This document shows, one piece after another, positions 15,537 to 24,094 of a stretch of DNA of 64,000 bases. The stretch's first letter is position 1. The number at the start of each line of letters is the position of its first letter. The position numbers and the translations under genes were made by a program. The notes under the pieces were generated by a model. The model saw nothing but the letters and a program-made list of their open reading frames with translations, was not told the origin of the DNA and made no database searches. Source of the stretch: PGYT01 sp963675055 (GTDB lineage: Bacteria > Bacteroidota > Ignavibacteria > Ignavibacteriales > Melioribacteraceae). The stretch spans positions 124,001-188,000 of the forward strand of contig CAXXJE010000001.1 of assembly GCA_963675055.2 (NCBI GenBank). Reading direction: 5' to 3'.

Positions 15537-16142
15537 CTAAAATTCTACCTTCGGAGCAGTATCAGCGCCTTCCTGTGCCTGGAAATACTCCTTCTTTTCA
15601 AATCCGGTAAACGATGCGATCATAGCTCCCGGGAATCTTCTGATTCGTGTATTGTAATTTTGAGTAGCCTGGTTAAACTTTCTTCGTTCCACCGAGATCC
15701 GGTTTTCAGTGCCTTCGAGCTGAGCCTGAAGCTGCAGGAAGTTCTCATTTGCTTTCAGATCAGGATATTTCTCAACGGTAACGAGAAGTCTTGAAAGCGC
15801 GCTGCTTAAACCGCCTTGGGCCTGCTGGAACTGCTGGAATGCCTGAGGGTTATTCAATATATCTGACGAAATATTAAGCTGATTTACTTTTGATCGTGCT
15901 TCTGTAACAGCGGTAAATGTTTCCCGTTCGAACTCGGCGACACCCTTTACAGTATTTACCAGATTCGGAATCAAGTCCATTCTTCGCTGATACTGATTCT
16001 CAACCTGGCTCCATGACTGCGTAACCTGTTCATCAAGTGACACTATTTCATTATAAACACTTACGCCCCACATTACGAATATTAAAACAATGACTCCGAT
16101 AACAGCCACAACACCGCAGCCTATCATTGCACCTTTTTTCAT
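15537..16142 (-). CDS. lemA: LemA family protein
   Basis: A 201-residue protein with one N-terminal membrane helix (about residues 7-29) followed by helical hairpins. The core motif is DEQVTQSWSQVENQYQRRMD and LIPNLVNTVKGVAEFE, diagnostic of LemA. The family is of unclear biochemical function and is exposed outside the inner membrane or facing the cytoplasm depending on the member. It is the first gene of the LemA-TPM operon; the stop codon and the next start are three bases apart. Confidence 0.88.
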   Translation of the reverse strand: MKKGAMIGCGVVAVIGVIVLIFVMWGVSVYNEIVSLDEQVTQSWSQVENQYQRRMDLIPNLVNTVKGVAEFERETFTAVTEARSKVNQLNISSDILNNPQAFQQFQQAQGGLSSALSRLLVTVEKYPDLKANENFLQLQAQLEGTENRISVERRKFNQATQNYNTRIRRFPGAMIASFTGFEKKEYFQAQEGADTAPKVEF

Positions 16143-16212
16143 TTATTACTCCTGTTTATTAAACTTTCCAATATTACACCAAATGTCCTGATATATTCAG
16201 TAAAAATATGCA

Positions 16213-17574
16213 TTAATTCGTCAAACTTCTTGTAGGTGCAGGAATTCTTCCACCGCGTCCCACGAAATTCTGCGAAGACAATCTGCTAACGGGCATAACG
16301 GGTGCGGCGCCGAGCAGTCCGCCGAAATCGAATACGTCACCAACTTTTTTACCGTGAATCGGTAGAATTCTGACAGCGGTCGCCTTGTCATTTATCATTC
16401 CTATTGCACATTCATCCGCAATAATTCCTGCTATTGTTGAAGCGGGGGTGTCTCCGGGAACAGCGACCATATCTAGTCCGACAGAACATACAGCCGTCAT
16501 AGCCTCAAGCTTTTCCAGTGTAAGATGCCCTTTCTTAACAGCCTCAATCATTCCCTGATCCTCGCTAACGGGAATGAAAGCACCGCTGAGTCCGCCCACG
16601 GATGAACTTGCCATTAGTCCCGCCTTCTTAACCGAATCGTTCAGCATTGCAAGTGCGGCAGTAGTTCCCGGTGCACCGACATCTTCAACTCCCATCGCTT
16701 TAAGAATATCGCCTATACTGTCGCCCGGCGCGGGAGTAGGAGCAAGCGAGACATCAACAATACCGAAAGGAATTCCGTGTTTCTCGGCAACTTTATTGCC
16801 TATTAGTTCACCGGCACGTGTTATCTTGAACGCAGTTTTCTTAATGTGTTCCGCGAGAGTATTTAAATCGCACCTTCCCGCTTCCTTAATTGCATCGAGT
16901 ACAACACCGGGACCGCTGATACCTACATTTAATACTACTTCCGGTTCGGACACGCCGTGGAAAGCGCCGGCAATAAACGGATTATCTTCGGGGACATTGC
17001 AGTATACAACGAGTTTCGCACAACCAATTGAGCCATTATCTTTTGTTTTTTCGGCGAGTGACAGAATCTGCTCAGACATCATGTTAATTGCGTCCATATT
17101 AATGCCGGCTTTAGTAGATGCCACATTAACATTCGCGCAAATTCTTTTTGTTTCCGAAAGAGCCCGGGGAATAGACTTGATCAGTTCCAGTTCACCTCTG
17201 GTGAATCCTTTCTGAACCAATGCGGCGAATCCACCTAAATAATCTATTCCAATCTCACCGGCCGCTTTATCAAGTATTTTTGCTATTTCGACGAAGTCAT
17301 CAGCTTTATAATTATCAAAGGGAATTGATATAGGAGTTACAGCTACACGCTTGTTTGCGATAGAGACACCGTATTCCGATTCAACCGCCTCGGCATACTT
17401 AACGTGATGTTTGCCGTAATTCAGTATCTTTTCGTAAATTTTCTGTTTCGTTACTTCAATATTCCTGTCTACGCAGTCTCTAAGACTAATACCGAGAGTT
17501 ACAGTACGGATATCGAAATGGTCGATCTCCGTCATTCGTATTGTTTCTAATATTTCTTCAAATTCATAGTTCAT
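16213..17574 (-). CDS. UPF0210 (DUF711) family protein
   Basis: A 453-residue protein, started at 17574 because family members begin like MNYEFEEILETIRMTEIDHF; the upstream 15 codons are not conserved-looking. Typical stretches are DIRTVTLGISLRDC near the start and GVEDVGAPGTTAALAMLNDS and GGLSGAFIPVSEDQGM later. The family has a fold related to pyruvate formate-lyase but no demonstrated reaction. It follows the ACT-domain gene on the same strand, the same pair seen in many Firmicutes and other phyla, which supports a shared amino-acid-responsive role. Confidence 0.87.
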   Translation of the reverse strand: MNYEFEEILETIRMTEIDHFDIRTVTLGISLRDCVDRNIEVTKQKIYEKILNYGKHHVKYAEAVESEYGVSIANKRVAVTPISIPFDNYKADDFVEIAKILDKAAGEIGIDYLGGFAALVQKGFTRGELELIKSIPRALSETKRICANVNVASTKAGINMDAINMMSEQILSLAEKTKDNGSIGCAKLVVYCNVPEDNPFIAGAFHGVSEPEVVLNVGISGPGVVLDAIKEAGRCDLNTLAEHIKKTAFKITRAGELIGNKVAEKHGIPFGIVDVSLAPTPAPGDSIGDILKAMGVEDVGAPGTTAALAMLNDSVKKAGLMASSSVGGLSGAFIPVSEDQGMIEAVKKGHLTLEKLEAMTAVCSVGLDMVAVPGDTPASTIAGIIADECAIGMINDKATAVRILPIHGKKVGDVFDFGGLLGAAPVMPVSRLSSQNFVGRGGRIPAPTRSLTN

Positions 17575-17670
17575 TTGTCTACCAAAAAAATCTAAAAATA
17601 AATGGAATGCTGATGACATAGATTGTCATGATTTCCGCAGATAAATCGAACAACTCACAACAATCAACTA

Positions 17671-18099
17671 TCAAATTCTATGCATATACCTGAAAACATC
17701 TTCGTGCTGCAGATAAATTTTAACCTGTAATTCCTCGGAGCATTTCGCCATGTCTTCTTGTAATTCCTTCAAATCTTTCGGGGAATTGGAAATATCGATA
17801 ATCATTATCATGGTATAAAACTTATCAAGAATTTTTTGGCTTAGATCCTTTATATCTATCCCGGACTCACTAAGTCTTTGGGTAATACCTGAAATAATTC
17901 CCGGGTGATTAATGCCGAATGAAGTTAAAATAATTTTCCCGGTACTCAAATCCGCTTTCGGAAGTGATTCAGGTTGATCCCCAAGTTTACTTATCGATTT
18001 CTCAACAATCTGTTTTACATTATCGGGTGAAGCATTATCGCCAAGTTCTTCAATCGCATGCAGCGCAATTTTCCTAATCTCGTCTTCGCTTATTCTCAC
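17671..18099 (-). CDS. ACT domain protein (UPF0237-like)
   Basis: A 142-residue protein. An N-terminal helical extension of about 50 residues precedes an ACT domain (about 55-140) starting KIILTSFGINHPGIISGITQ and DIKDLSQKIL. ACT domains bind small ligands, usually amino acids, and UPF0237 members are the usual companions of UPF0210. The extension is longer than in the usual 90-residue members. Its start overlaps the stop of the TPR gene upstream by 4 bp, implying translational coupling, although the functions look unrelated. Confidence 0.8.
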   Translation of the reverse strand: MRISEDEIRKIALHAIEELGDNASPDNVKQIVEKSISKLGDQPESLPKADLSTGKIILTSFGINHPGIISGITQRLSESGIDIKDLSQKILDKFYTMIMIIDISNSPKDLKELQEDMAKCSEELQVKIYLQHEDVFRYMHRI

Positions 18100-18947
18100 G
18101 GTTTGTCTCCAGCGTAGTTATTTTTTAGAAATCTGTATGCGTCGTTGGCAATTTTAATGTTCTCGTTTACGGCGAACTTTCCGGCATTCTCGTAATTACC
18201 CCGGTAAAACCGGAGCCAGAGTAAATTGCCGATCACAAGACCATCGAAAACCCTGTCCTCAACAAACGCATTAATTGTTAAATAGCCCAGCAGAGCATTC
18301 CAGCCGAGCGACATAATTCCTGACAAATAATGACCGGTATAAATCTGTCCCGAACCGGGCAAAATATAAGAAATTACCTTAGCAAAAGTAACCGAATATT
18401 TTTCGTTTTCTACCTTATTTGCCAGTTTTTTAAGCGGGTGTTCCGGATCAAGCTTGGTAAAAACAGCGGCAGCGTTCTGCCAGTCGTCAGCCATCATAAA
18501 AGCCCAGCCCCGCCAGTAATTAATATCATTTGAACGTGATGAAAACCTATTATCAGCATTCAGATCGTCCAACAGACTCTGAGCATTATTGGTAGTACGT
18601 CTCAAAATATTGCAGCGTACAATTTGTATTTTGGATTCATAAACTTCCTCATCGTTTCGTGCTGAGATTTCTGATTTCCTGAAATATGAAATAGCATTAT
18701 CATATTTACCGGCGAACTTATAACTCATTCCGATCTTGAAATTTGCCTCATGAGTATATTCCCGGTACCTGTCGAAATAAATCAGTCTTTTGTACTCGGT
18801 AACCGCATCGAAGAACAATTCGGAATCGTATAGATTATCAGCATACTTCAGTTGCCTGCTAAGATTATCCTGCGCCGATAAATTAGAATTAACCGCGATC
18901 ATGATTATCGTTACGATGTAAATTATTTTTATCAATCTAGATATCAT
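18096..18947 (-). CDS. Exported TPR-like membrane protein (second paralogue)
   Basis: About 283 residues from ATG 18947, which gives a clean signal peptide ending NLSAQ; the longer frame to 19010 would overlap the upstream gene. Residues about 25-170 form TPR-like helical pairs (ADNLYDSELFFDAVTEYKRL). The C-terminal third contains SYILPGSGQIYTGHYLSG and a hydrophobic helix pair, a pattern of small membrane domains with a P-G-x-G-x-x-Y turn. The neighbouring gene at 18964 has the same build, so these are paralogues. It lies in the run yidD-like, TPR 1, TPR 2, ACT. Function unknown. Confidence 0.7.
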   Translation of the reverse strand: MISRLIKIIYIVTIIMIAVNSNLSAQDNLSRQLKYADNLYDSELFFDAVTEYKRLIYFDRYREYTHEANFKIGMSYKFAGKYDNAISYFRKSEISARNDEEVYESKIQIVRCNILRRTTNNAQSLLDDLNADNRFSSRSNDINYWRGWAFMMADDWQNAAAVFTKLDPEHPLKKLANKVENEKYSVTFAKVISYILPGSGQIYTGHYLSGIMSLGWNALLGYLTINAFVEDRVFDGLVIGNLLWLRFYRGNYENAGKFAVNENIKIANDAYRFLKNNYAGDKP

Positions 18948-18963
18948 ACAATTCCATAAACAG

Positions 18964-19857
18964 CTATTTACATATGAAATCAACAACCGGTATAAACCAG
19001 TTTTTTTCACTAATGTATAGATTCAAATCGGTATCAAACCTGAATTTAACAGCCGTGTTATAATTCTGAACAGCCGCCATTGAGCCGTAAATATTACCGG
19101 TATAAAAATATGCTGCCAATCCTGAGAAAACCCACCCGCGAATCGGATGATCATTTTTAAAGTTATTTACCGCAAGGTATGTTAGGACACCAGTAAATAA
19201 GAATGAAGTAATCCCGTCACCAATTTCATCTGCGTATACTTTCCCAAGTCCCGGAAGCAGCGATGAAAGTATTGCGGCAGTGCTTTCACTCTTATAATCC
19301 GGATTAATTTTCCTGCTATAAAACTCCATCACTTTTAACTTTTCGTCACCTTCGAAATTTAACAGTAGAGTCGCGGAATCCGTTATTCCACCGTATCTAA
19401 GAAGGCTAATATTATAAAGTTTCTTAACCGGGGCAACTAAGCTATCCGGCATATAGTTATTACCCTCAACAAGTAGACGGAATGACCGGTCGTCATCCTT
19501 TTGGAAACTGGTTTTATAAAACTCCAGACGGGACTGTTCGCTTAAATCCGAATTATAAAATAGACCTTTAAAGTTATCCATTGATTCATCGTATCTCTTC
19601 ATCTCGGAAAGTGCGAAAGCTATCTTAAACCTTACCGTATCATTATCGGTTTGCTGCAGGTAATACCGGTATTCTGAAATTGCCCTTAGATAATCCTTTT
19701 CGCAAAAGAGAAAATTACCAAAACTAAGCCTGTTTTCAGGCGAGAAAATATCTTCCGAATTAGCCTGGGCCGTTACCTTGTGAGGGACTAAAACAACAGC
19801 AAGCAGAGAAAGCGAAACCAGTATAAATTTCTTGATCAATTTATTTAACAACAACAT
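18964..19857 (-). CDS. Exported TPR-like membrane protein (first paralogue)
   Basis: About 297 residues from ATG 19857, which yields a signal peptide (LIKKFILVSLSLLAVVLVPH). It has helical-repeat stretches (FLFCEKDYLRAISEYRYYLQ) and the C-terminal block SSLLPGLGKVYADEIGDG, followed by two hydrophobic helices and GWVFSGLAAYFYTGNIYGS, matching the neighbour at 18096 in order and motif. The start overlaps the end of the YidD-like gene by 17 bp, so the two are probably translated together. Envelope location is likely. I do not recognise a named family with certainty. Confidence 0.7.
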   Translation of the reverse strand: MLLLNKLIKKFILVSLSLLAVVLVPHKVTAQANSEDIFSPENRLSFGNFLFCEKDYLRAISEYRYYLQQTDNDTVRFKIAFALSEMKRYDESMDNFKGLFYNSDLSEQSRLEFYKTSFQKDDDRSFRLLVEGNNYMPDSLVAPVKKLYNISLLRYGGITDSATLLLNFEGDEKLKVMEFYSRKINPDYKSESTAAILSSLLPGLGKVYADEIGDGITSFLFTGVLTYLAVNNFKNDHPIRGWVFSGLAAYFYTGNIYGSMAAVQNYNTAVKFRFDTDLNLYISEKNWFIPVVDFICK

Positions 19858-20296
19858 CTCTCGGGAAATATTTAACGTCATCTATATTTAATTTATAATT
19901 ACGTACCGGATCATATAATCGTCCTGATTTATATAAAGGGTAATACGGACTCCTCTTAAAAACATTTGTATCCCGCATAAACCTGTCCGCAAACATCAGT
20001 GAGCCTTTTAAAAAATTAGTTTCACGAACCGATTGAATGAAAAAAGCAGAGCAGGTCGGGTGAAACGGACAATTGTCGCCGTCAAGATCAGAGATAAGAA
20101 AATCGTACGACATTTTCAGAGAAGATAAGAAGAATGCTCCGACACTTCGCGAACTAATACTATATTGCGGATCAGGTTGAACAGTAAGTCCATAATCTAT
20201 TTCTGCTTTGCTCCAGCGCTCCCAGTCCTTTTGAGCGTTCAGCATGACAGGAATAAGCAAAATTAATATGAAATATTTAATGAGTCCCTTAAACAT
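19841..20296 (-). CDS. YidD-like protein with signal peptide
   Basis: A 151-residue protein. Residues 1-21 look like a cleavable signal peptide (YFILILLIPVMLNAQ). The second half carries the YidD (DUF37) signature CPFHPTCSAFFIQSV, then GSLMFADRFMR. YidD proteins normally have about 70-90 residues, act at the inner face of the cytoplasmic membrane and help YidC-dependent insertion. Here the signal peptide and about 60 extra residues before the motif suggest an exported variant. It heads the run with two TPR-like membrane proteins, so a joint envelope function is possible (inference). Confidence 0.75.
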   Translation of the reverse strand: MFKGLIKYFILILLIPVMLNAQKDWERWSKAEIDYGLTVQPDPQYSISSRSVGAFFLSSLKMSYDFLISDLDGDNCPFHPTCSAFFIQSVRETNFLKGSLMFADRFMRDTNVFKRSPYYPLYKSGRLYDPVRNYKLNIDDVKYFPRDVVVK

Positions 20297-20299
20297 CGA

Positions 20300-20578
20300 T
20301 CAGAATTTATCCAAGTCAAGTTTAAGACTTTTGGCAAGTCTTTTCAGTTCAAGTTGTTTATAAACAGCATTCTTACAAAGTGATATACCGTTCGACCAGC
20401 AGATATCTTTTGTCTTCTCATCAATAGTCACAGTACTAAAATAGCTTTCTTCAAGCAGCATTTTATAATCAGAATCATCTTTGTGACGCGACAGGTTAAT
20501 CTCACCTTCAAGTCCGTCTGAGTATTTTACATACAGTTTAAGTTCGCCTGCGGCTTTTACAAGAATTGGTTTTGCCAT
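20300..20578 (-). CDS. DUF2442 family protein
   Basis: A 92-residue protein when started at 20578 (MAKPILVKAAGELKLYVKYS); seven upstream codons in frame are left out. The pattern of beta strands with KYSDGLEGEINLS and DICWSNGISLC matches DUF2442, small proteins often found near toxin-antitoxin or regulatory genes; function unknown. No DUF4160 or toxin gene is adjacent here. It lies 3 bp upstream of the YidD-like gene and may be in its operon. Confidence 0.7.
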   Translation of the reverse strand: MAKPILVKAAGELKLYVKYSDGLEGEINLSRHKDDSDYKMLLEESYFSTVTIDEKTKDICWSNGISLCKNAVYKQLELKRLAKSLKLDLDKF

Positions 20579-20643
20579 AGAATTTCCCGATAACAACAAT
20601 TTATTTTAATCGTAAAAATATATTATTCAGAATTATAATCCGA

Positions 20644-21786
20644 CTACGAATTTACTAGTTCCCGCGCAATTATCAGTTTTTGTATTTCCGAGGTACCCTC
20701 GTAAATTTCAGTAACTTTAGCATCACGCAAAAACCTTTCAACATGATACTCGCGAACATATCCATACCCTCCATGAACCTGGATAGCATCGAGCGCATTT
20801 TCGACTGCAACTTTAGATGAATACAGCTTAGCCATGGAAGCTTCTTTTACATAGGGTTTCCCTGCATCCTTAAGCGCAGCAGCCTGCAATGTAAGCAGCT
20901 TAGCAGCTTCAACTTTTACTGCCATATCGGAAAGCATGAACTGAATAGCCTGCAGATTATATATCTCCGTTCCGAACGCTTTACGTTCCTTCGAGTATTG
21001 AAGTGCTTTCTCGAGCGATGCTTCTGCTATTCCAACAGCCTGCGAAGCTATTCCGTACCTGCCGCCGTTCAGCGTATTCATGGCAAAGTTAAATCCTTTT
21101 CCAACTTCCCAGAGAACATTCTTTTCAGGGACTTTAACATTTGTAAAAGTAAGCGAGCACGTATCGGAACTTCTAATACCGAGTTTATCCTCCTTCACTC
21201 CATGTTCGAATCCTTCAGTTCCCTTTTCAATAACGAACGCCGTTATTCCCTTATGCCTCTTTTCCGAATCAGTTTGAGCCATTACGATATAATAATCCGC
21301 CGATTGCCCGTTAGTAATCCAGTTTTTAATGCCGTTAAGCACCCAGTACTCACCTTCTTTAGCCGCTGTAGTACGCTGCTGAGTGGCATCGCTGCCGGCT
21401 TCTGGTTCGGATAAGGCAAACGCGCCAAGTTTCTCACCGCGAGCGAGTGGTTTTAGATAAGTATCCTTTATATAATCACTTCCCCATTTTTCAAGTCCGA
21501 AACAGACCAGAGAATTATTGACGGACATAATAACTCCAACGCTCGCATCCACCTTGGAGATTTCAATCATTGCGAGACAATAACTAACAGTATCCAGTCC
21601 GGCGCCGTCATACTCAGGTGAAACCATCATTCCCATGAAACCAAGTTCCGACATTTTCTTAACAATCTCCGCGGGGAACTCACCTTTTTTATCTCGTTCA
21701 ATTACATATGGAGCTATCTCGGATTCGGCAAATTCACGAGCCGTATCCCGGATCATTTTCTGTTCTTCCGTGAATTCGAAATTCAT
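20644..21786 (-). CDS. Acyl-CoA dehydrogenase
   Basis: A 380-residue FAD enzyme of the short-chain/butyryl-CoA dehydrogenase group. It would oxidise acyl-CoA to the trans-2-enoyl-CoA and pass electrons to ETF. Signatures are FALSEPEAGSDATQQRTTA in the middle domain, NGGRYGIASQAVGIAEASLE, and IYEGTSEIQ near the C-terminus containing the catalytic Glu. Length is normal. No ETF, thiolase or other beta-oxidation genes are adjacent. The 146 bp upstream of its start (21787-21932) contain no gene. Confidence 0.9.
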   Translation of the reverse strand: MNFEFTEEQKMIRDTAREFAESEIAPYVIERDKKGEFPAEIVKKMSELGFMGMMVSPEYDGAGLDTVSYCLAMIEISKVDASVGVIMSVNNSLVCFGLEKWGSDYIKDTYLKPLARGEKLGAFALSEPEAGSDATQQRTTAAKEGEYWVLNGIKNWITNGQSADYYIVMAQTDSEKRHKGITAFVIEKGTEGFEHGVKEDKLGIRSSDTCSLTFTNVKVPEKNVLWEVGKGFNFAMNTLNGGRYGIASQAVGIAEASLEKALQYSKERKAFGTEIYNLQAIQFMLSDMAVKVEAAKLLTLQAAALKDAGKPYVKEASMAKLYSSKVAVENALDAIQVHGGYGYVREYHVERFLRDAKVTEIYEGTSEIQKLIIARELVNS

Positions 21787-21932
21787 AAACTTTTCCTCAT
21801 ATATTGTATTATAGATTGAGGTATTTGCAGTGATTTCAAACTAAGTAATGTCTTCTGAAATAGCAATTGAAATGATAGTGTAGGATTACAGCAATTTAGT
21901 TTATAGATCTAAAACAAATTCGATTAAATAAG

Positions 21933-22298
21933 TTATTTCACAGCAAACTGAGATAGTATCTCGATCGAAATAAATTCAAGAGTAGCTTCGTGAGTTGCTT
22001 CGAGAACTACCGGACAAGCGAAACCTGCTTCGTATGCCTGCAGCCAGCGAGCCGCACAGACACACCACTGATCTCCCGGTTTTAATCCGGAGAATCCATA
22101 TTCGGGAATGGGTGTTGACAAATCGTTGCCTGCTTCCAGACTGAACTCAAGGAATTCCTCAGTAACTCTGCAGCAAACCGAATGAACTCCGAGATCCTCA
22201 TCGCAGGTGTCGCAGTACCCGTTTCTGAAAAACCCGGTTACCGGATCCTTTCCGCATGGAATAAGATCTCCGCCAAGAACGTTTTTAGGTGCAGGCAT
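21933..22298 (-). CDS. DUF2237 family protein
   Basis: A 121-residue protein rich in Cys and Trp. Family hallmarks are NVLGGDLIPCGKDPVTGFFR, NGYCDTCDEDLGVHSVCCRV, PGDQWCVCAARWLQAYEAG and a C-terminal ATHEATLEFI. DUF2237 proteins occur in proteobacteria, Bacteroidota and some eukaryotes and are uncharacterised; the Cys pattern would allow metal binding. The gene follows the epimerase gene with a 2-bp gap, so the two are almost certainly cotranscribed. Confidence 0.85.
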   Translation of the reverse strand: MPAPKNVLGGDLIPCGKDPVTGFFRNGYCDTCDEDLGVHSVCCRVTEEFLEFSLEAGNDLSTPIPEYGFSGLKPGDQWCVCAARWLQAYEAGFACPVVLEATHEATLEFISIEILSQFAVK

Positions 22299-22300
22299 AA

Positions 22301-23305
22301 CTACTTCCCTTCGGGTAAAGTACGTTTATAAGTTTTTATTATATCATCCATGAACTTTTCGTATTCGTCATCGATAAACATTCTGGATTCGTCCGCCTCA
22401 AACCATTCAATTGTCCGTTTTATACCTTTATTGAAAGGGATGGTCGCATTAAAGTCCGGGACAAACGATTTTATTTTTGAATTATCAAATATCACACTTA
22501 CAGCTTTATCACCGGTTAAAGTTCCTTTGAATGATTCATCATACTCAACGAGCCAGTCCGAGGCTATATGTACGATATTCGGCTTCACACCTACTGCATC
22601 GGCAACAGCTTCATAAATCTGATCCCATGTAAGAATCTCGTCTGAAGTAATATGAAACGCGTGTCCAATTGCCTGTTGGTGACCGAATAGTCCGATAAAT
22701 CCTTTCGCGAAGTCATCGGCATGCGTAATAGTCCAGAGTGAGTTTCCATCGCCATGCACAATAACTTCCTTTCCTTTTTTCATCCTGTCGATCACATTGT
22801 ATTTTGTCCAACCACCGATTGGTACAGGTATAACTGTATTGTAGGTTAGCGAAGGTCGAACTATTGTAATCGGGAATCCTTCTTCCCTGTATACTCGATT
22901 CAATTCGTCTTCACATGCTATTTTATCGCGAGAATACTGCCAGAACGGATTGGCGAGAGGTGTCGACTCAGTTACGACCGGATGAACCGGAGGTTTCTGA
23001 TAAATAGATGCGGAAGATATAAAAATGTACTGTTTAGTCTTTCCTCTGAACAGTTCAACATCCCGTTTAATATCGTCATCTGTGAATGCAATCCAGTTTA
23101 CAACAACATCCCAGTCATGTCCTGATAACAGAACGGCAGATGCACTGTCCAGCTTTGCTATATCACCCTTAATTTCACTCACATCTTCAATTTCGAATCC
23201 GGACTTGCCCCGGTTCAGCAGGTATAAATCAATCCCTCTTTCAACACACATTTTACTAACAGCGCTGCTTATATTTCCGGTTCCACCAATGAATAACACT
23301 TTCAT
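22301..23305 (-). CDS. NAD-dependent epimerase/dehydratase (extended SDR)
   Basis: A 334-residue extended short-chain dehydrogenase. The N-terminal MKVLFIGGTGNISSAVSKMC is a Rossmann GGxGxxG-type nucleotide site, and YSRDKIACED supplies the Y-x3-K catalytic pair. IFISSASIYQKPPVHP and SLTYNTVIPVPIGGWTKYNV resemble plastid mRNA-binding CSP41-like and isoflavone-reductase-like SDRs more than sugar-nucleotide epimerases. Substrate unknown. It is probably cytoplasmic and the first gene of a two-gene unit with DUF2237. Confidence 0.8.
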   Translation of the reverse strand: MKVLFIGGTGNISSAVSKMCVERGIDLYLLNRGKSGFEIEDVSEIKGDIAKLDSASAVLLSGHDWDVVVNWIAFTDDDIKRDVELFRGKTKQYIFISSASIYQKPPVHPVVTESTPLANPFWQYSRDKIACEDELNRVYREEGFPITIVRPSLTYNTVIPVPIGGWTKYNVIDRMKKGKEVIVHGDGNSLWTITHADDFAKGFIGLFGHQQAIGHAFHITSDEILTWDQIYEAVADAVGVKPNIVHIASDWLVEYDESFKGTLTGDKAVSVIFDNSKIKSFVPDFNATIPFNKGIKRTIEWFEADESRMFIDDEYEKFMDDIIKTYKRTLPEGK

Positions 23306-23387
23306 TTTATTCCTCGTCCAGCTTAATTGATTATTCTTTAAATGACAACTAATTCGCTATTATCCGAATATGTCAGCAGCAAAAACA

Positions 23388-23756
23388 TTACTCCGTCTTT
23401 AGCTGCATTCTGCTTTGAAAAGTAACAGGCAATCCTGTAGGTGCGTGAAGGTAATAGACCTTTTCACCGTAAGCCTCAAAGGGTCCGTGAGGTTCAAGTC
23501 CACTCTTCCTAGCATGCTCTGCAAACTCATCAGCGTTATCAACTTCAATCTGCAGCATTATTCCTTCAGGAAGTTGTTCGCTTTCAGGCCAGACTTCAAT
23601 CCAGCTAGTACCTGCCGGGAATATTGCACCGTTAAATTCTTTACTCTCTTCTCCTCCGACATCTCTTTTCGGAAGTCCGATCCCATCGCCCAGAAATTCG
23701 GCAAGTTTTTCCGCTTCCTTCGATACCGCACAAAACCTAATACCAATTACTTCCAT
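23388..23756 (-). CDS. VOC (glyoxalase-like) family protein
   Basis: A 122-residue protein of the vicinal oxygen chelate superfamily with two short beta-alpha-beta halves: IGIRFCAVSKEAEKLAEFLG at the start and EVDNADEFAEHARKSGLEPH, then AYGEKVYYLHAPTGLPVTF. A classical set of metal ligands is not evident, so this may be a binding protein rather than an enzyme. It is monocistronic as far as seen. Confidence 0.7.
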   Translation of the reverse strand: MEVIGIRFCAVSKEAEKLAEFLGDGIGLPKRDVGGEESKEFNGAIFPAGTSWIEVWPESEQLPEGIMLQIEVDNADEFAEHARKSGLEPHGPFEAYGEKVYYLHAPTGLPVTFQSRMQLKTE

Positions 23757-23872
23757 TTAGAATCCTCTCGAATAATTATTAGAGTTAATAAAATGAGATT
23801 AAATTTGTTAAAAGATAATTGTATTGGGAGTGAGTATCAAGTTATGATGTTAGCGATACTTTAGAGAATCAC

Positions 23873-24070
23873 CTATTTCTTCTTTCTTCGAGGATATTTC
23901 ATTTTAAGTTTTGCAGAGGAATCCGGTTTATCCCGTCTCTCATCGGCATTAACAACAAACTCGTATTTCTTATTCAACACGCATCCTTTCCTGCCCGGGA
24001 TACAGTCGGATTTAAGGCGAACACACAATGAGTCTTTGATATTTAAATGCGGACAGGAAAATGATCCCAT
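23873..24070 (-). CDS. Small Cys-containing protein
   Basis: A 65-residue protein with SCPHLNIKDSLCVRLKSDCI and GRKGCVLNKK: four to five cysteines in the first half, spaced as in small metal-binding or Fe-S proteins, and a very basic C-terminus (KMKYPRRKKK). No named family is recognised. It follows the ATP-grasp gene by 24 bp in the same direction, which supports it being real. Confidence 0.55.
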   Translation of the reverse strand: MGSFSCPHLNIKDSLCVRLKSDCIPGRKGCVLNKKYEFVVNADERRDKPDSSAKLKMKYPRRKKK

Positions 24071-24094
24071 AATATTAATCTAGTTTTCGTAATG

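Noticed and set aside
16574..17215. Long open frame on the plus strand opposite the UPF0210 gene
   Set aside because: A shadow of the well-supported UPF0210 coding frame; the product has low-complexity Ser/Pro composition and no family match.
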